From NCBI GenBank assembly GCA_029204225.1, contig CM055095.1, positions 43,052,223-43,116,222 of the forward strand: 64,000 nucleotides of DNA. Direction: 5' to 3'. Position numbers and translations under genes: made by a program. Under the pieces are notes generated by a model. The model was not told the origin of the DNA and searched no databases. It saw only the letters and a list, made by a program, of their open reading frames with translations. Positions within the stretch are counted from its first letter, which is position 1, and each line of letters begins with the position of its first letter. Positions 25,516-37,699 of this stretch are shown piece by piece. Source of the DNA: Diphasiastrum complanatum (taxonomy: Eukaryota; Streptophyta; Lycopodiopsida; Lycopodiales; Lycopodiaceae).

Positions 25516-27861
25516 CACAAAAGGAAGGATAGATCAAAGCTCAAGTGCTTCTATTGTGGCATCAAAGGACACTTTGCAGGTGAGTGCTAAAAGAAGAAGA
25601 GAGATCAAGGAGACAAGCAAGGTAATCTTACTCTTGATGAGGATGCTTTGGATGTTCAAGATGCAAATGATGATGCTTTTGTGATGTCTTCATGTAAGCT
25701 TGCTAATGATGGAGATCTAGATCCTTGGTGGATTGATAATGGAGAAAGTTCACACATGATTTTTCACAAAGAGTATTTCACTTCTTTGTTGGCATATGGA
25801 GATGACAAGAGGGTGATCTACACGGCCAATGATGGTGAGTGTGCAATCAAAGGGATTGGCACAATTCCTATTTCTCTCTCTACAAATAGGAATGTTCATT
25901 TTGAAGGATGTCTTGTTTATTCGATCTATTACCAAGAATTTGCCTAGTGTAAGTCAAATGCTAAGTAAAGGCCTCAAGGTTGAGTTTGATGGAGATGCTT
26001 GTATGATCAAAAGAAAGGATGTCTTGGTTGAAAAAGGTAAAAGACAAGGGAAGTTGTTCAAACTAGATGCTTCTGTTATTGCTAACCAAGTTGGACGTGT
26101 TGCAAGAGAGAAAATACCTATTCAAGATGTTTGGCAGAGAAGTATGGGACACCTCAACTTCAAGTCATTGGAGGTAATGGGAACAAGGTTGTGATTGGTC
26201 TTCCAAGTTCCTTAAGCAGGATCAATCATGTTTGTGAGTCTTGTGCTTTGTCAAAAGTCACATAGACTACCTTATAATAGATCTACATCTAGATCTACAA
26301 AGCCTTTTCAACTTGTACATTCGGATCTTCATGGTTTTACTACAACTAGCAATAGTGGAGCTAAAATGTATGTAACTTTCATTGATGATTTTAGTAGATT
26401 TTGTTCGATCTATCTACTAAAGAGCAAGGATGAAGTGTATGATGTTTTTATCGAGTTCAAGAATGCAAGGGAGAACTAATTTTTCACAAAGATCAAGTGC
26501 TTAAGAAGTGACAATGGTGGTGAGTACATATCTACCAAGTTCAAGGCCCCACAACAAAATGGAGTGGCTAAAAGGAAGAATAGGACTTTATGTGAAAGTG
26601 CCAAAGCCATGAGGTTAAGTGCTAAACTTGATAAGTCATTTTAGGATCGAGCATTGTTGTGTGCCAATTTCTTGTGCAATAGGTGGCCAGGTGCTATTTT
26701 GGATGGAAGGACACTTTTTGAGATGCTATGCAAGAGGAGGCCAAGTGTCAACTTTCTAAGAACTTTTGGATGCACATGCTATGTCAACATTACTCTTGAT
26801 GATACGACCAAGGACAATCCATCTTCAAGAAGAGGTGTTTTTGTTGGATATATTGAGGTGAGTAAAGCCTATAAGATTTACATTCCTTCTACTAACAAAG
26901 TGTTTGTTAGTAGAGATGTCATTTTTTATGAGGGGAACATTCCAAAAGTGTCTTCAAGCATGATTGTTAAAGGTGTGGATGGATCTAACATTCTTGATGT
27001 TGATGTAAAGGATCCTACTTTAGATGGTGATGATGATGGACCTTCATCAAGTCAAAAGCCAAGGAGAACATCAAGGGAAAGGCAAGCACCTTCAAGGCTC
27101 ACATATGATGAAAATGGTAAGCAAATAGTTTCTGAAAATTATGCTGCTTTCCTTACCTCTTTTGATGAACCTACAAGTGTAGATGAAGCAAGGAAAGAAG
27201 AGGAGTGGATTCAAGCAATGGATCTTGAGTATCAAGCTATTATGAAGAATGGAACATGGAGATTGGTGGAGTTATCTAAGGACAAGAAAACTATTGGATG
27301 CAAATGGATCTTCAAGGTGAAGATAAACCAAGATGGATCTATCAACAAGTACAAGACAAGGATAGTGGCAAAAGAAAATGCTCAACAACAACAGATTGAC
27401 TATGATGAGACCTTTGCACCCGTGGCAAAGATGGTAAGCATTCGAGTCATCATCTCACTTGCTACACTTTATGGATGGGATCTATGACACATGGACATTA
27501 CAAATGCATTCTTGAATGGTGGTCTTGAGGAGGAAGTGTACATGGAGCAACCCAAGAGCTACTTTTCATCAACAAATCCAAATCATGTGTGTCTACTACA
27601 AAAGAGTTTGTATGGCCTTAAACAAGCACCAAGGAGTTGTATGCTAAGCTTAACACTTTTTACTCTCTTAGGGCTTTGTTATGAGTGAGTATGATCATTC
27701 ACTTTAATATAGATTTGCTGGAAATGATGTTACCATCTTGCTAATCTATGTGGATGATATCATCTTAAGTGGTGGAGACAATCAAGATGTGGAGGATATC
27801 AAGAGTGCTCTTAACAAGGAGTTTGAGGTGCATGATTTTGGTAATTCGCATTACATTTTGG
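25505..27861 (+). pseudogene. Copia H: 5'-truncated gag-pol
   Basis: Starts in the Gag zinc knuckle (CFYCGIKGHFAGEC, CX2CX4HX4C). Protease follows with WWIDNGESSHMI, where DNG replaces the usual DSG. Integrase begins with the pre-integrase region (MGHLNFKSLE) and CESCALSKSHRLPY, then DLHGFTTTSNSG, FIDDFSRF, RSDNGGEYISTKF and QNGVAKRKNRTL. After a Ser/Arg-rich linker, RT has GCKWIFKVKINQDGSINKYK and, near 27750, YVDD (LIYVDDIILSGGDNQ). It is cut at 27861 by the LTR of element B. Stops and frameshifts at about 25587, 25945, 26190, 26478, 26642, 27485 and 27640 make it dead. Confidence 0.9.
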
Positions 27862-28841
27862 TGTTGGAAAGAGGTGTGTAAAAGATAGGTTGAAAAGAAG
27901 CGAATAAAAGGAATTCAAATGATAGGAAAGAAAACTTATCGTACGCAGTGGAATAAACTATCTTCCTCTTTCTCTATGCATGATTACGCCTATCAATTTT
28001 GAGCAAATCAATAGTGATAGAAATCATGATCTTATAGTAACTAGTTTTGAAATCATCAGTACTATAGTAATTACGTAGCCGAACATTTAAGCATTGAATT
28101 ATCAGACAAATAATCAATCGCAAAGAATTATAGAAATGCATACATTTTGAGACAAACTTGAATGCAATAAACAAATAGTATTGATTTAGTATGAAACGAA
28201 ATAGATGTAAATGAGTACAACAAGTTTGCAGTTCGAAACTGCATACTCTAAGCTATTTTTGAATGACTAAACATAATTCTGAATTAAGCACAATGCTGGT
28301 AAGCAGTACGACAATAGCAATCTCTAATCAACTCTAAATAATTGAGCTAGAATGCTCGAGTGTTCAAGCTCGCAGGCTTGAGAGAGAACGCTAACTATTC
28401 AATACTTGATGACCTAAGATCATTGATTATGCTCTAAGATCAACACTAAAACTATAGAAATACGAGCAGCTATTTATACTTAAGCAAATGCAACAACATC
28501 CAATAGTAGGATAACTAGTTTGGTCGTCAATCATAATGGATAGTGAGCTGGCATCCATCCAAGGTGAGTTGGCATCCATCCAATTGAATCTTCCCAAAAA
28601 TTTTGTAGCTTCAATTAAAGCAAACAATAAACTATCTTTCACCCGACAAGATATTCGTCGAACTATGCCCAATGAATGTCAATATGTTAGATGATGTCCG
28701 ATAAGTTGGATCCACCTGTGAATGATTCTCGAGTACTTATGCAGACAATGTAGAAACACGAAGAAAAACTGCAGGTCTGGATAATGATTTGAAGGAAGAT
28801 TAAAATGTCGATTAGTCGATTAGTAGGATAATAATCCAACA
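27862..28841 (-). repeat. 3' LTR of copia B, 980 bp
   Basis: On the minus strand it starts TGTTGGATTATTATCC and ends CTCTTTCCAACA, with 5-bp inverted ends TGTTGG and CCAACA. A polypurine tract (TTAGGAGGGAG on the minus strand) abuts it at 28842-28852. It is inserted into copia H at 27861. Confidence 0.9.
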
Positions 28842-29460
28842 CTCCCTCCTAATCTGAATTTATGAATGCCTTGACCTTTAAACTTAGTTCTGCACAAAAC
28901 TTCATGTGTGCATCCAAGCTTAATGCTTTAGTAAAAATATCTGTTGTTATATCTTGCGTTCAATAGTACTGCAATCTGACCTCTTTGTCGAGAACTTTGT
29001 TTCTGACATAGTAATACTTGAGTTCAATGTGCTTACTCCTAGAATGAAATCTAGGGTTGGCTGACAAGGCTATGGCACTTTGATTATCACAAAATAGTAA
29101 TGTCGGAGCATATTGATTCAGACTACTATTTGAAAGTAAGTTTCTCAACCATATTGCTTCCTTTGTAACTTGTGAGGCTGCGATATACTCTGATTATGTA
29201 GAAGATACAGCTATCGAAGATTGCTTTTGACTATTCCAAGAAATAGGACCATTGTTGAGGCAGAATGTAAATCCAGAAGTTGATTTACGAGTGTACATCT
29301 CTTGCCCAACTTGCATCTGTGTAACCAATGAGTAAATTGAGTTTGTCGTTGTCGACTGCTCCATAACAAATGCAAAGTTCCATAGTAGCTTGAAGATATC
29401 TCATGACTTTAATATAGCCTTGCAATGTGTCATACCAGGGGTAGTCATATACTGACTTCT
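28842..29460 (-). pseudogene. Copia B RNase H end
   Basis: Reading leftward: YDYPWYDTLQGYIKVMRYLQ, then GYTDASWARD, a broken stretch, then EAIWLRNLLS, LLFCDNQSAIALSANPRFHS, RSKHIELKYYYVRNKV and TKALSLDAHMKF. These are the copia RNase H blocks in order, with catalytic-type Asp in TDASWARD and CDNQSA. The upstream side stops at 29460, where truncated element C begins. Several stops. Confidence 0.85.
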
Positions 29461-29563
29461 TAGAAGAAAGACGGCCCGATAATTCTAAAACCAAGCACAC
29501 GTGGTGCCATCGAAATAAGAAAGCACTGTATAAATCGATCATTGCTATTTTAACTCTCTCCCT
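29461..29563 (-). repeat. Truncated 3' LTR of copia C
   Basis: About 103 bp match the first part of the LTR at 35214-35318, including GAATTATCGGGCCGTC. The rest of the LTR is missing and copia B sequence follows directly. A purine-rich tract (GAGGGAGAG on the minus strand, about 29564-29572) precedes it. Confidence 0.7.
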
Positions 29564-29646
29564 CAATGATCAATGTCTCTCTTTATTTTAGAGTTTACTC
29601 TATTCGTGGAACATACCTCCATAATAGTGTTACAAGTAAAGGCTTT

Positions 29647-30485
29647 TTACATAACCAGATCCAAGCCAAGTTTGGCTCTAAAAGTCCCAAACTTTTCTTT
29701 ACTTAAAGCTTTCTTAAATATATCAGCAACTTGTAACAACGTAGAACAGTGTACAATACTTATATGTTCAGATTTTAGCTTCTCATGCACAAAGTGATAT
29801 TTTACCTCAATACATCTTTTCCTTGCGTGAAAGACAAGATTTTTAGTCAATTGTATTCCACTTTGACTGTCACAAAAAATCATAGTAGGGTTTACCTGCT
29901 TCATGCCAATCTCACGTAACAACTTACGTAGCCAATAGCTTCCTGGGTAGCAGAACTTAACGCTTTATATTCGACTTCTATAGAAGAAAGAGAAATAGTA
30001 TCTTGCTTCTTGCTAGACCATGAGAAACAACTGCTACCAAAATTGAAGGCATAACCTGTTGTTGACTTTCTATCATCTATACTTCCTGCCCAATCAGCGT
30101 CAACATAACCTTGCAACTTAGGTAAAACACTTTCTCTTTTGTAGATTAGGCCAAGGTTAGGTGTACCTTTCACATGCCTCAAAGTCTTTTTTGTAGCTTT
30201 CCAATGGTCCATAGTGGGTGATGACATGAATTGGCTAATCAAACTTACAACATAGCAGATATCAGGACGTGTAGTCATAAGATATATCAAACTCCCAACT
30301 AGCTGACAAAATAGAGTAGCGTCAACATGTGCACTATCATCAATACGAGATAATTTCTTACCAGCTTCGCAAGGAGTGATGGAAGGTTTGCACTCGGTCA
30401 TGTGAAATCTCTCCAATGCCTTGCCCACATACTTGTTTTGACATAACTTGATATCATTGCCAGTTTGCCATACTTCAACACCCAA
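29647..30485 (-). pseudogene. Copia C: RT thumb and RNase H
   Basis: Reads LGVEVWQTGNDIKLCQNKYV and GKALERFHM, then LVGSLIYLMTTRPDICYVVS, KATKKTLRHVKGTPNLGLIY, YVDADWAGSIDDRKSTTGYA and EAIGYV. A frame change follows near 29910, then FCDSQSGIQLTKNLVFHARK, IEVKYHFVHEKL and VADIFKKALS. These are the conserved copia RNase H blocks in order. The element would have used this domain to degrade its genomic RNA during reverse transcription. Confidence 0.9.
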
Positions 30486-30521
30486 GCATTAGTGCATAAG
30501 GTCTAAATTTGTCATCTCAAA

Positions 30522-30782
30522 CTACTTGCATAAGTTGGCTTTGATAGAATGAGTGAGGTCCTCATCATTGCCCGTGATAATGATATCATCAACATAAAGT
30601 ACAATCAAGGCAATGCTATCATCGTTTATAAGAACATAAAGATTTGGATCTGAATTTGTTCTTACAAACCCATGAGAAAGAAAGTAATTGTCAATGCGTC
30701 CATACCATGCGCGTGGTGCTTGCTTAAGGCCATAAAGTGCTTTGTGTAGTTTACATACCTTCTGTTCTTGTCCTTTTGCCAT
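30522..30782 (-). pseudogene. Copia C: RT catalytic block
   Basis: Reads [20 protein letters not shown], then VLYVDDIIITGND with the YVDD catalytic motif intact. It ends at a stop after KANLCK. It is separated from the upstream RT piece by a stop at about 30786 and from RNase H by a frame change near 30500. Confidence 0.9.
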
Positions 30783-30788
30783 GAAGCC

Positions 30789-32606
30789 CTACGGTTGGAC
30801 CATGTAAACTTCTTCCTCTAAGTCACCATTCAAAAATGTGGACTTCACATCCATTTGATGGATCTTCCACCCAAAATGAGATGCTAGGGCAACGATAAGA
30901 CGTAGCGTAGTCCACTTAGCCACTGGAGTAAATGTCTCTTCATAGTCAATTCCTTTGCTTTTCTCATAACCCTTCACTACTAGGCATGCCTTATGCTTTG
31001 CTATTGTGCCATCCGCATGAAACTTTGTTCTAAACACCCATTTGTTGTCAATGGATTTCTTTCCAAGTGGTAGATCAACCAACTCCCATGTATCATACCT
31101 ATGGATGGATTCTATCTCCTCTTCCATTGCCCTTTGCCACTCTTTGTGATCTTTTGTCTCATCAAAGGCTGATGGCTCTCGACACTTCAAAATGTCACTC
31201 ATTGGGGCATAGTTCACATGATAACGATCGGGAGACTTCCTTTCCCGCGTTGACCTTCTCATTTCTCCTTGTGTGCTAGATCCTGGTTGATTTAGCTTTG
31301 CGTCTTTCATGATCTTTTCATACCATTTTGGTATCTTAGATTCAAGTGATACACTACGTGGAGAGTATGTATCCCCAGGAGTGTCTAAGTAATGTCTCTT
31401 ACCTCCAACCGGTTTCTCCTTTATTGCTCCTATTGGTAAGTACCTCCCCCTAGGCTCTTGAATAGGTGGTGTCCTTTCATACTCACCCTCTTGACTCTCG
31501 TCTCCACGTACATCATCTTGTGGAGCATCTTCTTCTTTTTCTTCATCCAAAATTGTGGGAAGTCTTTTGATGCTTTCACCACTTGCATGGTCTTCATCTT
31601 CATACCTATGCGTCTCATCAAAGATCACATCTTTGCTAATGTAAATCTTTTTCATTACAGGATCAAAACACCTGTATGCCTTCATTCTCTCGTCATAACC
31701 GACGAAGATACACTTGATTGCTTTGGCATCAAGTTTCTTTCGCTCCTCCTTTGGCACATGTACATAGGCTTTACATCTAATGACACAAAACTTGTCGATT
31801 TTTGGCTTTATTCCTGTAAATGCTTCTTCAGGAGTCACATTTGGAATCGCAATTGTAAGACTCCTGTTTTGCAAGAACGTTGCCGCACTACACACTTCTG
31901 ACCAAAGTGAATTGGTCAAGCTCATTTGCTTCATCATGGAGCATGCACTCTTCATAATAGTCTTGTTTTTCCTTTCAGCTATGCCATTACTATGCAGCAT
32001 GTGTGATTGTGTGAATTGTCTTTTGATGTCGTGTTTCTTGCAAAAGTCTTCAAAATTATCAGCTTTGTATTTGCCCCCTCTATCAGATCTTAGCACTTTG
32101 ATGCGTGCATCCAGTTGGTTCTCTACCAAAGTCTTGAACTCCTTGAAGCGAGCAAAAGCATCAAATTTCTTCTTCAAGAAATAAATCCATGTCCTCCTAG
32201 AGTAATCATCTATGAAAGTCATAAAATAATATGCTTTCTCCAACGACATGGTCTTCATTGGGCCGTACAGGTCGCTGTGAATAAATTCTAGCAGTTTCTT
32301 AGCTTTTGCAGCTCCACCTTTCTTGAATGTCTCCTTGTGATGCTTTTCCATGACGCATCCTTCACATATTGCATGATGATCATTCTGCAATGCCGGTAAC
32401 CCTATTACCATCTTTAGCTTCGCCATCAATCTCAAGCTCCCATAGTTCAAATGACCAAGTCTTTTGTGCCACAACTCAGATTGAGATGTTGTAGAGATAG
32501 CCAAACCATATTCTCCTGGTTTTGCAGCATCCAATTTATAAAGGCCACAGTTACTATCTCTATAGTCCTTCACCAGCACTTTATAATTGTGGTTCATATC
32601 CCTCAT
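30789..32606 (-). pseudogene. Copia C: integrase and N-terminal RT
   Basis: A 605-codon open frame. The HHCC zinc module lies at residues 47-84 (WHKRLGHLNYGS, CEGCVMEKHH). Catalytic-type acidic residues follow: D112 in SDLYGPM, D175 in RSDRGGKY and E211 in AERKNKT, with D-X35-E spacing. A Ser/Glu/Pro-rich linker covers about residues 340-480. RT starts near 500 with WELVDLPLGKKS, VFRTKFHADGTIAKHKACLV and QMDVKSTFLNGDLEEEVYMV. The frame is unusually long and intact for a dead element, but it is flanked by stops on both sides. Confidence 0.92.
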
Positions 32607-32628
32607 AAGGCAACCATCCTTGACAAAT

Positions 32629-33162
32629 TCAACCCAAGATGTTGATTTGCCAATACACTAGCAGAAAGCAAACTCTTTTTGAGTTCAAGAACATAAAGCA
32701 CATTAGGGATGTTCTTGATTTTACCATCAGGAAACTGCACAGGTACATTGCCCACGCCCTGTATATGGCATTCCTCTCCATTGGCTTGATGACCTTATCC
32801 CCATCATGGATTGGTGAGAATTTCTCAAACCAATCATGTTTTTTGGTCATATGCCTTGTGGCGCCTAAATCTATGAACCATCTGGCACCATCATCAACCT
32901 GGGATGCCAATGCCAATGAGAAGACACTTGTCTCGTCATCTTCTCCATCATCTTTGGCAATGTTGCCTTGTTGAGTCACTTTTCCCGCCTTCATGTCCAC
33001 TTTCTTCTTGTAACACTCGCGTGCCCAATGACCCGGATTGTGGCAATAGTAACATTTGTCTTTCTTCTTCTTTTTCTCTTTTGATGACGACTCTCCCTCG
33101 TCATCATTATCCTTGGATTTTATTGGGAACCCTTTTCCATCCTTGCTGCTTGCCTTTAGCAA
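32629..33162 (-). pseudogene. Copia C: zinc knuckle and protease
   Basis: A Lys-rich stretch leads to CYYCHNPGHWAREC (CX2CX4HX4C). The protease block WFIDLGATRHMTKKHDWF follows, where DLG replaces the DSG expected at the active site. The frame then degrades before the integrase piece. It overlaps the Gag frame by a few bases, in another frame. Confidence 0.88.
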
Positions 33163-33785
33163 GCAAGGCTTGATCCTCCTGTGGGGTTTGCCTTGACTTC
33201 ACTACTTCGCGACGCTTCTTGCAACATGATTCCGTGGAAGTCTTCAAAAGTAGGCAATCTCTCCCTCGAAGCAATGCCGCTCACAAACATCTGTAGCCCT
33301 TCTGAGACACCGCTCATTGTGGTATGTACCAATTCAACATCCCTGATTGGTTCTCCAATCACAACAAATTGATTTCTCAGTTCCTTTATCCTGGTGAAGA
33401 AAGATCCCACTGATTCACTTTCTTCCATCCTTACTGCGTTCAATCTCGAATTCAAGGACATGGCCCGAGCTGCATTGCAAGTTTGAAATTGCATTCTAAG
33501 AGCTTCCCAAGCTCCCCTAGCTGTCGTGGCATCACTTATATGAGTGATCACATGGTCTTTCACTGAAAGATTGATCAAGGACAATGCTCTCTGCACCTTT
33601 TTATCAAAGGCCCTCATGTCACCTGGAGTGGTATTTGGCCGGACTTCAATACCTACCACGATCTCCCATAACTCTTTCTCCATCAAAATGCTCTTCATTT
33701 TGAATTTCCAGATGTTGTAGTTAGAAGCCCCATCAAGTTTGCTTGCATCGCCCAAAATTGCCTCATTGATATTTGCCATCTCCAA
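33156..33785 (-). pseudogene. Copia C: Gag
   Basis: A 209-codon frame starting MEMANINEAILGDASKLDG, then NYNIWKFKMKSILMEKELWE, ALSLINLSVKDHVI, RGAWEALRMQFQ and RTTMSG-like text: the usual copia Gag (UBN2-type) order. It ends with a stop before the zinc knuckle, which lies in the next frame. Gag would form the virus-like particle in the cytoplasm. Confidence 0.88.
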
Positions 33786-35053
33786 ACTGCTTGAAACTCC
33801 ACCTGTAGGCTATAAAGTGTATGCCAAAGCCAACCGTGATGTCAGAAGTCCAAAATAATGACCTGCAATTTTTGGCTTACCAGACCACCTGCCGCTCTTT
33901 CGCCAAAATGAAAGCCAAACTGGCGTCGCTTTCCGAAATGCTTCTCGTCACCAACTCCCAGCTACCTGCTCAATGGAATGGTGAAATCACTTCTGGCACG
34001 CTTTGATTACTTTCTCCATGTGAATCACTCTATTTTGGTGTACCGTACTTGCAGGTACAGTCAGGGTGCCCTTCGTTTGGAGGCTATGGCCTTTCGTTTG
34101 GCCAAAACAGGCTAAAGGAGGTGAAAATAAGGGCAATTTGGATTTTTGAACTGTTTCTTCAGTGTGAAGAAACTTCATCCTTAAAAAACTTGGGACCCAA
34201 CAATTTTTTTCAGTTTGAAGATTTTTAATGAAGTTGCAATGCACTTTGCACTTCAGACCCCTTCAGGCTTTTTCACATGCATCCCAATGGTGGCCCTTGA
34301 TCCTACAACCTATATTCCTCCATTTTCCATCATAGATTTCCAATAGACATGACCCGATGGTCCAGCTTCCTTCAACACACTGAAATGGACTCCAAGCTCC
34401 CCTGGCTATGGCCTCCTCATGGGTTTTCTGGCTGCTAATTCCGATCCAGCTCTCTATCTGATCCACGACCTTCCACGGCCTCTTACAACTCAGGTCGCAC
34501 TGCCAAAACGCCCAGCCATTCACAGCTTCCAAAAGCATTGCATGGTGCGAGAGATTTCAAGAGTTTTGATTTGAAACCCTTGTTGTGAGAAAGCTTCAAA
34601 AAGCAAACTACTCTTCCCATGCATCATGGCTGACCATGGCCTTTTAGCCACTCCTTGGCAGCACTAGGGTGCCCTCCATCATGCACTTATAGTGCCTGAA
34701 ATGATCTCCTACAACCAAAGATCCATAGTTTAATGCCTGTAAATCCTAGTCATGAAAGAAGAAAAACTTCTTGAGCTATGCTCAGGTTTTTCTCTGAGCC
34801 ACTTTTTGCAGCCTTCTACTGCACTCAGGTTGCCCTACAATCAGCCATCACCTGCTTCAAACAGATCTTCAATTGGCTTCAAATTGAATCCACACTAGGC
34901 AACCTTTCTACAAAGTTCTTTGCTTCCGTTTAGCTTCTTACAATTTCAAGCTATCCCACGAATCTCCACAGACTCGGTTTTGTGCTTCCTAGCCAACAAA
35001 CCATCGTGAATTCGCAGTTCTCTGTTCTTTTTCGGTGATTCGAGCCACCAGGG
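33786..35053 (-). other. Copia C 5' leader, unusually long
   Basis: About 1.27 kb between the primer site and gag ATG. It includes a 91-codon minus-strand frame (34538-34263) starting MLLEAVNGWAFWQCDL that I do not recognise. The rest has no coding signal. Confidence 0.5.
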
Positions 35054-35065
35054 GCTCTAATACCA
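35054..35065 (-). promoter_or_regulatory. Copia C tRNA primer-binding site
   Basis: The minus strand reads TGGTATTAGAGC, one base from TGGTATCAGAGC, the usual initiator-Met tRNA site of plant copia elements. It abuts the LTR end. Confidence 0.8.
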
Positions 35066-35318
35066 AATTATTAAGAAAACAATTTAAACACCCAACCAGA
35101 TCGATCTCCTCAGCACAACATCAAGTGCAACAAGACGACAATAGAATTGCTCTCCACAAACTGTATATTCAACTGACTTGCAAGTACAAAGATAAAGTTG
35201 CTTAAAAGCACTCAAAGGGCTCGTAAAAGAAAGACGGCCCGATAATTCTAGAACTAAGCACACGTGGTGTTGTCGAAATAAGAAAGCACTGTATAAGTCG
35301 ATCATTGCTATTTTAACT
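35066..35318 (-). repeat. 5' LTR of copia C
   Basis: About 252 bp. It starts near AGTTAAAATAGC and ends TTAATAATT on the minus strand; neither end shows the standard TG...CA. The first 103 bp recur at 29461-29563. Confidence 0.65.
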
Positions 35319-35942
35319 ATTTTGCCTAGGCCTCCCAAGCAAAACTTTAGAGAGAGAGACACACACACATCTGTAGATGAGGTTCATTATTTAAAATTAA
35401 GGCTGAGCTCACTTAATCAAAGCTCAAGTGCTGGAGTGTTAGCACTTACTCGAACTTTTATATACTTTGTTAGAATAATATTAATTTGTGTTGGGTTTGA
35501 TAAAAATACAAATGTGTTCAGAAACACTTGACTAATTAAGTGAGATCGTTGTAGTTTGAGAAAGACCATGCAAGTTGTCATTTATGGGTGTTCAATTAGG
35601 TGTCATCATGTCATGATCAAGTGAAAATTTTGGCCTTCATGATTTATGTTGGTCATTGGCAACAATTATTAGATTTTTTAAACAAATACTAAGCACAATT
35701 CTAAATCTATAGGCATATAAAGACTCGAATCATAGTCAAAATAAAGTGATTCACAACTTTATCCACTAAGGTATCTGACTTTGATAACATTTGGCTGTTT
35801 TAATAGTACATGAAACAAATTCAAAATACTTAAGAAGATTCCTAATTTATATATATTTGGTTTTAAGAAGTCTCAAATCATGAATATAGTCTCAATTTAC
35901 TTGAATTTGTGTTTAGTGCTCCTTAAATTCGGTAGAGATGTA
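35319..35942. other. Junction region, unassigned
   Basis: AT-rich, with an imperfect inverted pair (CTCACTTAAT near 35408 and ATTAAGTGAG near 35536). The last 15-20 bp encode, on the minus strand, STEFKEH, a continuation of copia B integrase. The rest is not recognised. Confidence 0.35.
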
Positions 35943-35947
35943 TTCTC

Positions 35948-36769
35948 TGTTGAATTTCACACGTGTGGACTGTCCACTACATGTACTTGTGATCTCCTAA
36001 GGTGTGTAGATGCACCAAGATCAAGACTAGATTGAGATTCAAGATCAATCTTGTATCCTATGGCAAAAACACACTACTACATGCATTCAATCACTTCCAA
36101 CTCTCACTCACACGTGTGGGAAGTGTTCCAAAAGTATTCTAAGTAAAAACAAGCTGCTCTCCTCGGGTAGAGAGAGAAAAACCATCAAGAGCTCTCGGGT
36201 AGAGAGAGAAAGCTAGAAATTCAATGACACTCAAAATCCACTCAATCTCAAAATCAATTAGATCCAAAAGGAGGAGTACAATGATACTAATAGATTCATG
36301 AGCTACCACTATGTTTAACTATGATTGGATCACACTTTGCCACCTCTTAATCCTATTGGACTATTGATCTATGCACCTCTAAATTCTATTGGACTATATT
36401 CAAGCACACCTCAATTTTCTATTGGACCTCACAAGGTTCCACCTCTAAATCCTATTGGAGCTCTTAAGCTTCATCAAACAAAAGCATGACACTTGTCTAC
36501 ACTCTAATTGGCACAAGTTTGGCTCTATTTTGGCTCAATATTGGCATTACAAGTGGAAATGGATAATTTGCCATCTATGCCAAATTTGACCCTATCAACA
36601 TCCTACACCTACATGCTTGACTATGAAATTCTATGAGACCCCTATATCAAACATTTTGATTTACTTTACAATTCTCCACACATGGGAACATCCTCCACAC
36701 ATGTGAGATTCACTTACAAACTTCTATCATTAAAAAAATACCAAGCTAGATTTTTGCCAATTTCTCACA
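35948..36769 (-). mobile_element. Solo LTR D with 5-bp target duplication
   Basis: 822 bp from TGTTGAATTTCACACG to AATTTCTCACA, flanked by TTCTC at 35943-35947 and 36770-36774. Removing it joins the copia B integrase reading RSDNGGE directly to YISTEFKEH in frame, so the boundaries are exact. Its minus-strand start (TGTGAGAAATTGG) resembles the LTR starts of elements E and F. CACACGTGTG is at 35958-35967. Confidence 0.9.
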
Positions 36770-37699
36770 TTCTCCCCCATTGTCGGACCTTGGCACTTTG
36801 ATTCTTTTGTCAGTTTGATTTTCTGCATGCTTTTTGAATTATTTGAACTTAATGAAAGCTTCTGATTTATGCTTGATGATGTAGACAGCTGTTCTTTCGA
36901 ATAATTCGTCAATAAAGGTATTGAAATACTTTGCATCTAGTAATGATGGAGTTTGCATAGGTCCACATATATCTGAATGAACAACATCTAACATACCTTT
37001 TGCTGCATGTCTATGACTTGATCTAAAATAAATCCTAGTCTGCTTTCCAAGGATGCAGCTATGGCAGACAGGGAGATCAACTTTGCTAGAATGATAGTCG
37101 AGATCAAGTGCCAAGGATTGTCTGGACATGTTTGAAACAAATGCATAATTCAAGTGTCCTGAGCAATGATGCTATAGTAATGCTTAATTGACAAGAATAG
37201 ACGTTTTCAAGGCTTGACTAGAATCAAAATAACAATGTGCCAATCTATATAAGTATCCATGCCTCTTGCCGAGTGCAAGGATCTTATTATTCCTATCAAT
37301 AATTCTGCATTGATCAGACTCAAATTCCACCTTATGACCTAAACTCGTAATTCTACTTATTGATAACATATTTGTAGAGAGTTTAGGAGCATACAAGACT
37401 TTTGACAGTAGTTTGAATTGATCATGCTGGAACCTTAATCTTATAGTACCTTCACCTTCGATAGTGTGAGTGCTATCATCACCAAGATGAACATACTTCT
37501 TTGTGTTGTAAGTCATATAGAAATGAAAAATCTCACAATGATTGTTCATATGTTGAGTAGCTCCAGAATAAAAAAAATACGAATCATTCGAATTCGTATA
37601 TTTGTCTTTGACCATAAAAGTGCCTTCATCCATTTCGACTTCGGGAGATTCTGTAACTGTATTTTCTTGTTGATTAGGTTGCTTAGCTACATTCTTCAC
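36770..37699 (-). pseudogene. Copia B: protease and integrase
   Basis: The protease region reads YFFYSGATQHMNNHCEIFHF, with YSG where DSG is expected. Then come VLYAPKLSTNMLSISRI and GKRHGYLYRLA. After a break, integrase continues with CSGHLNYAFVS, VCHSCILGKQTRIYF, VHSDICGPMQTPSL and RSDNGGE, where the solo LTR D interrupts it. Stops lie near 37185 and 36836. The frame resumes for a few codons at 35943. The RT of this element is missing, lost where element C lies. Confidence 0.88.
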
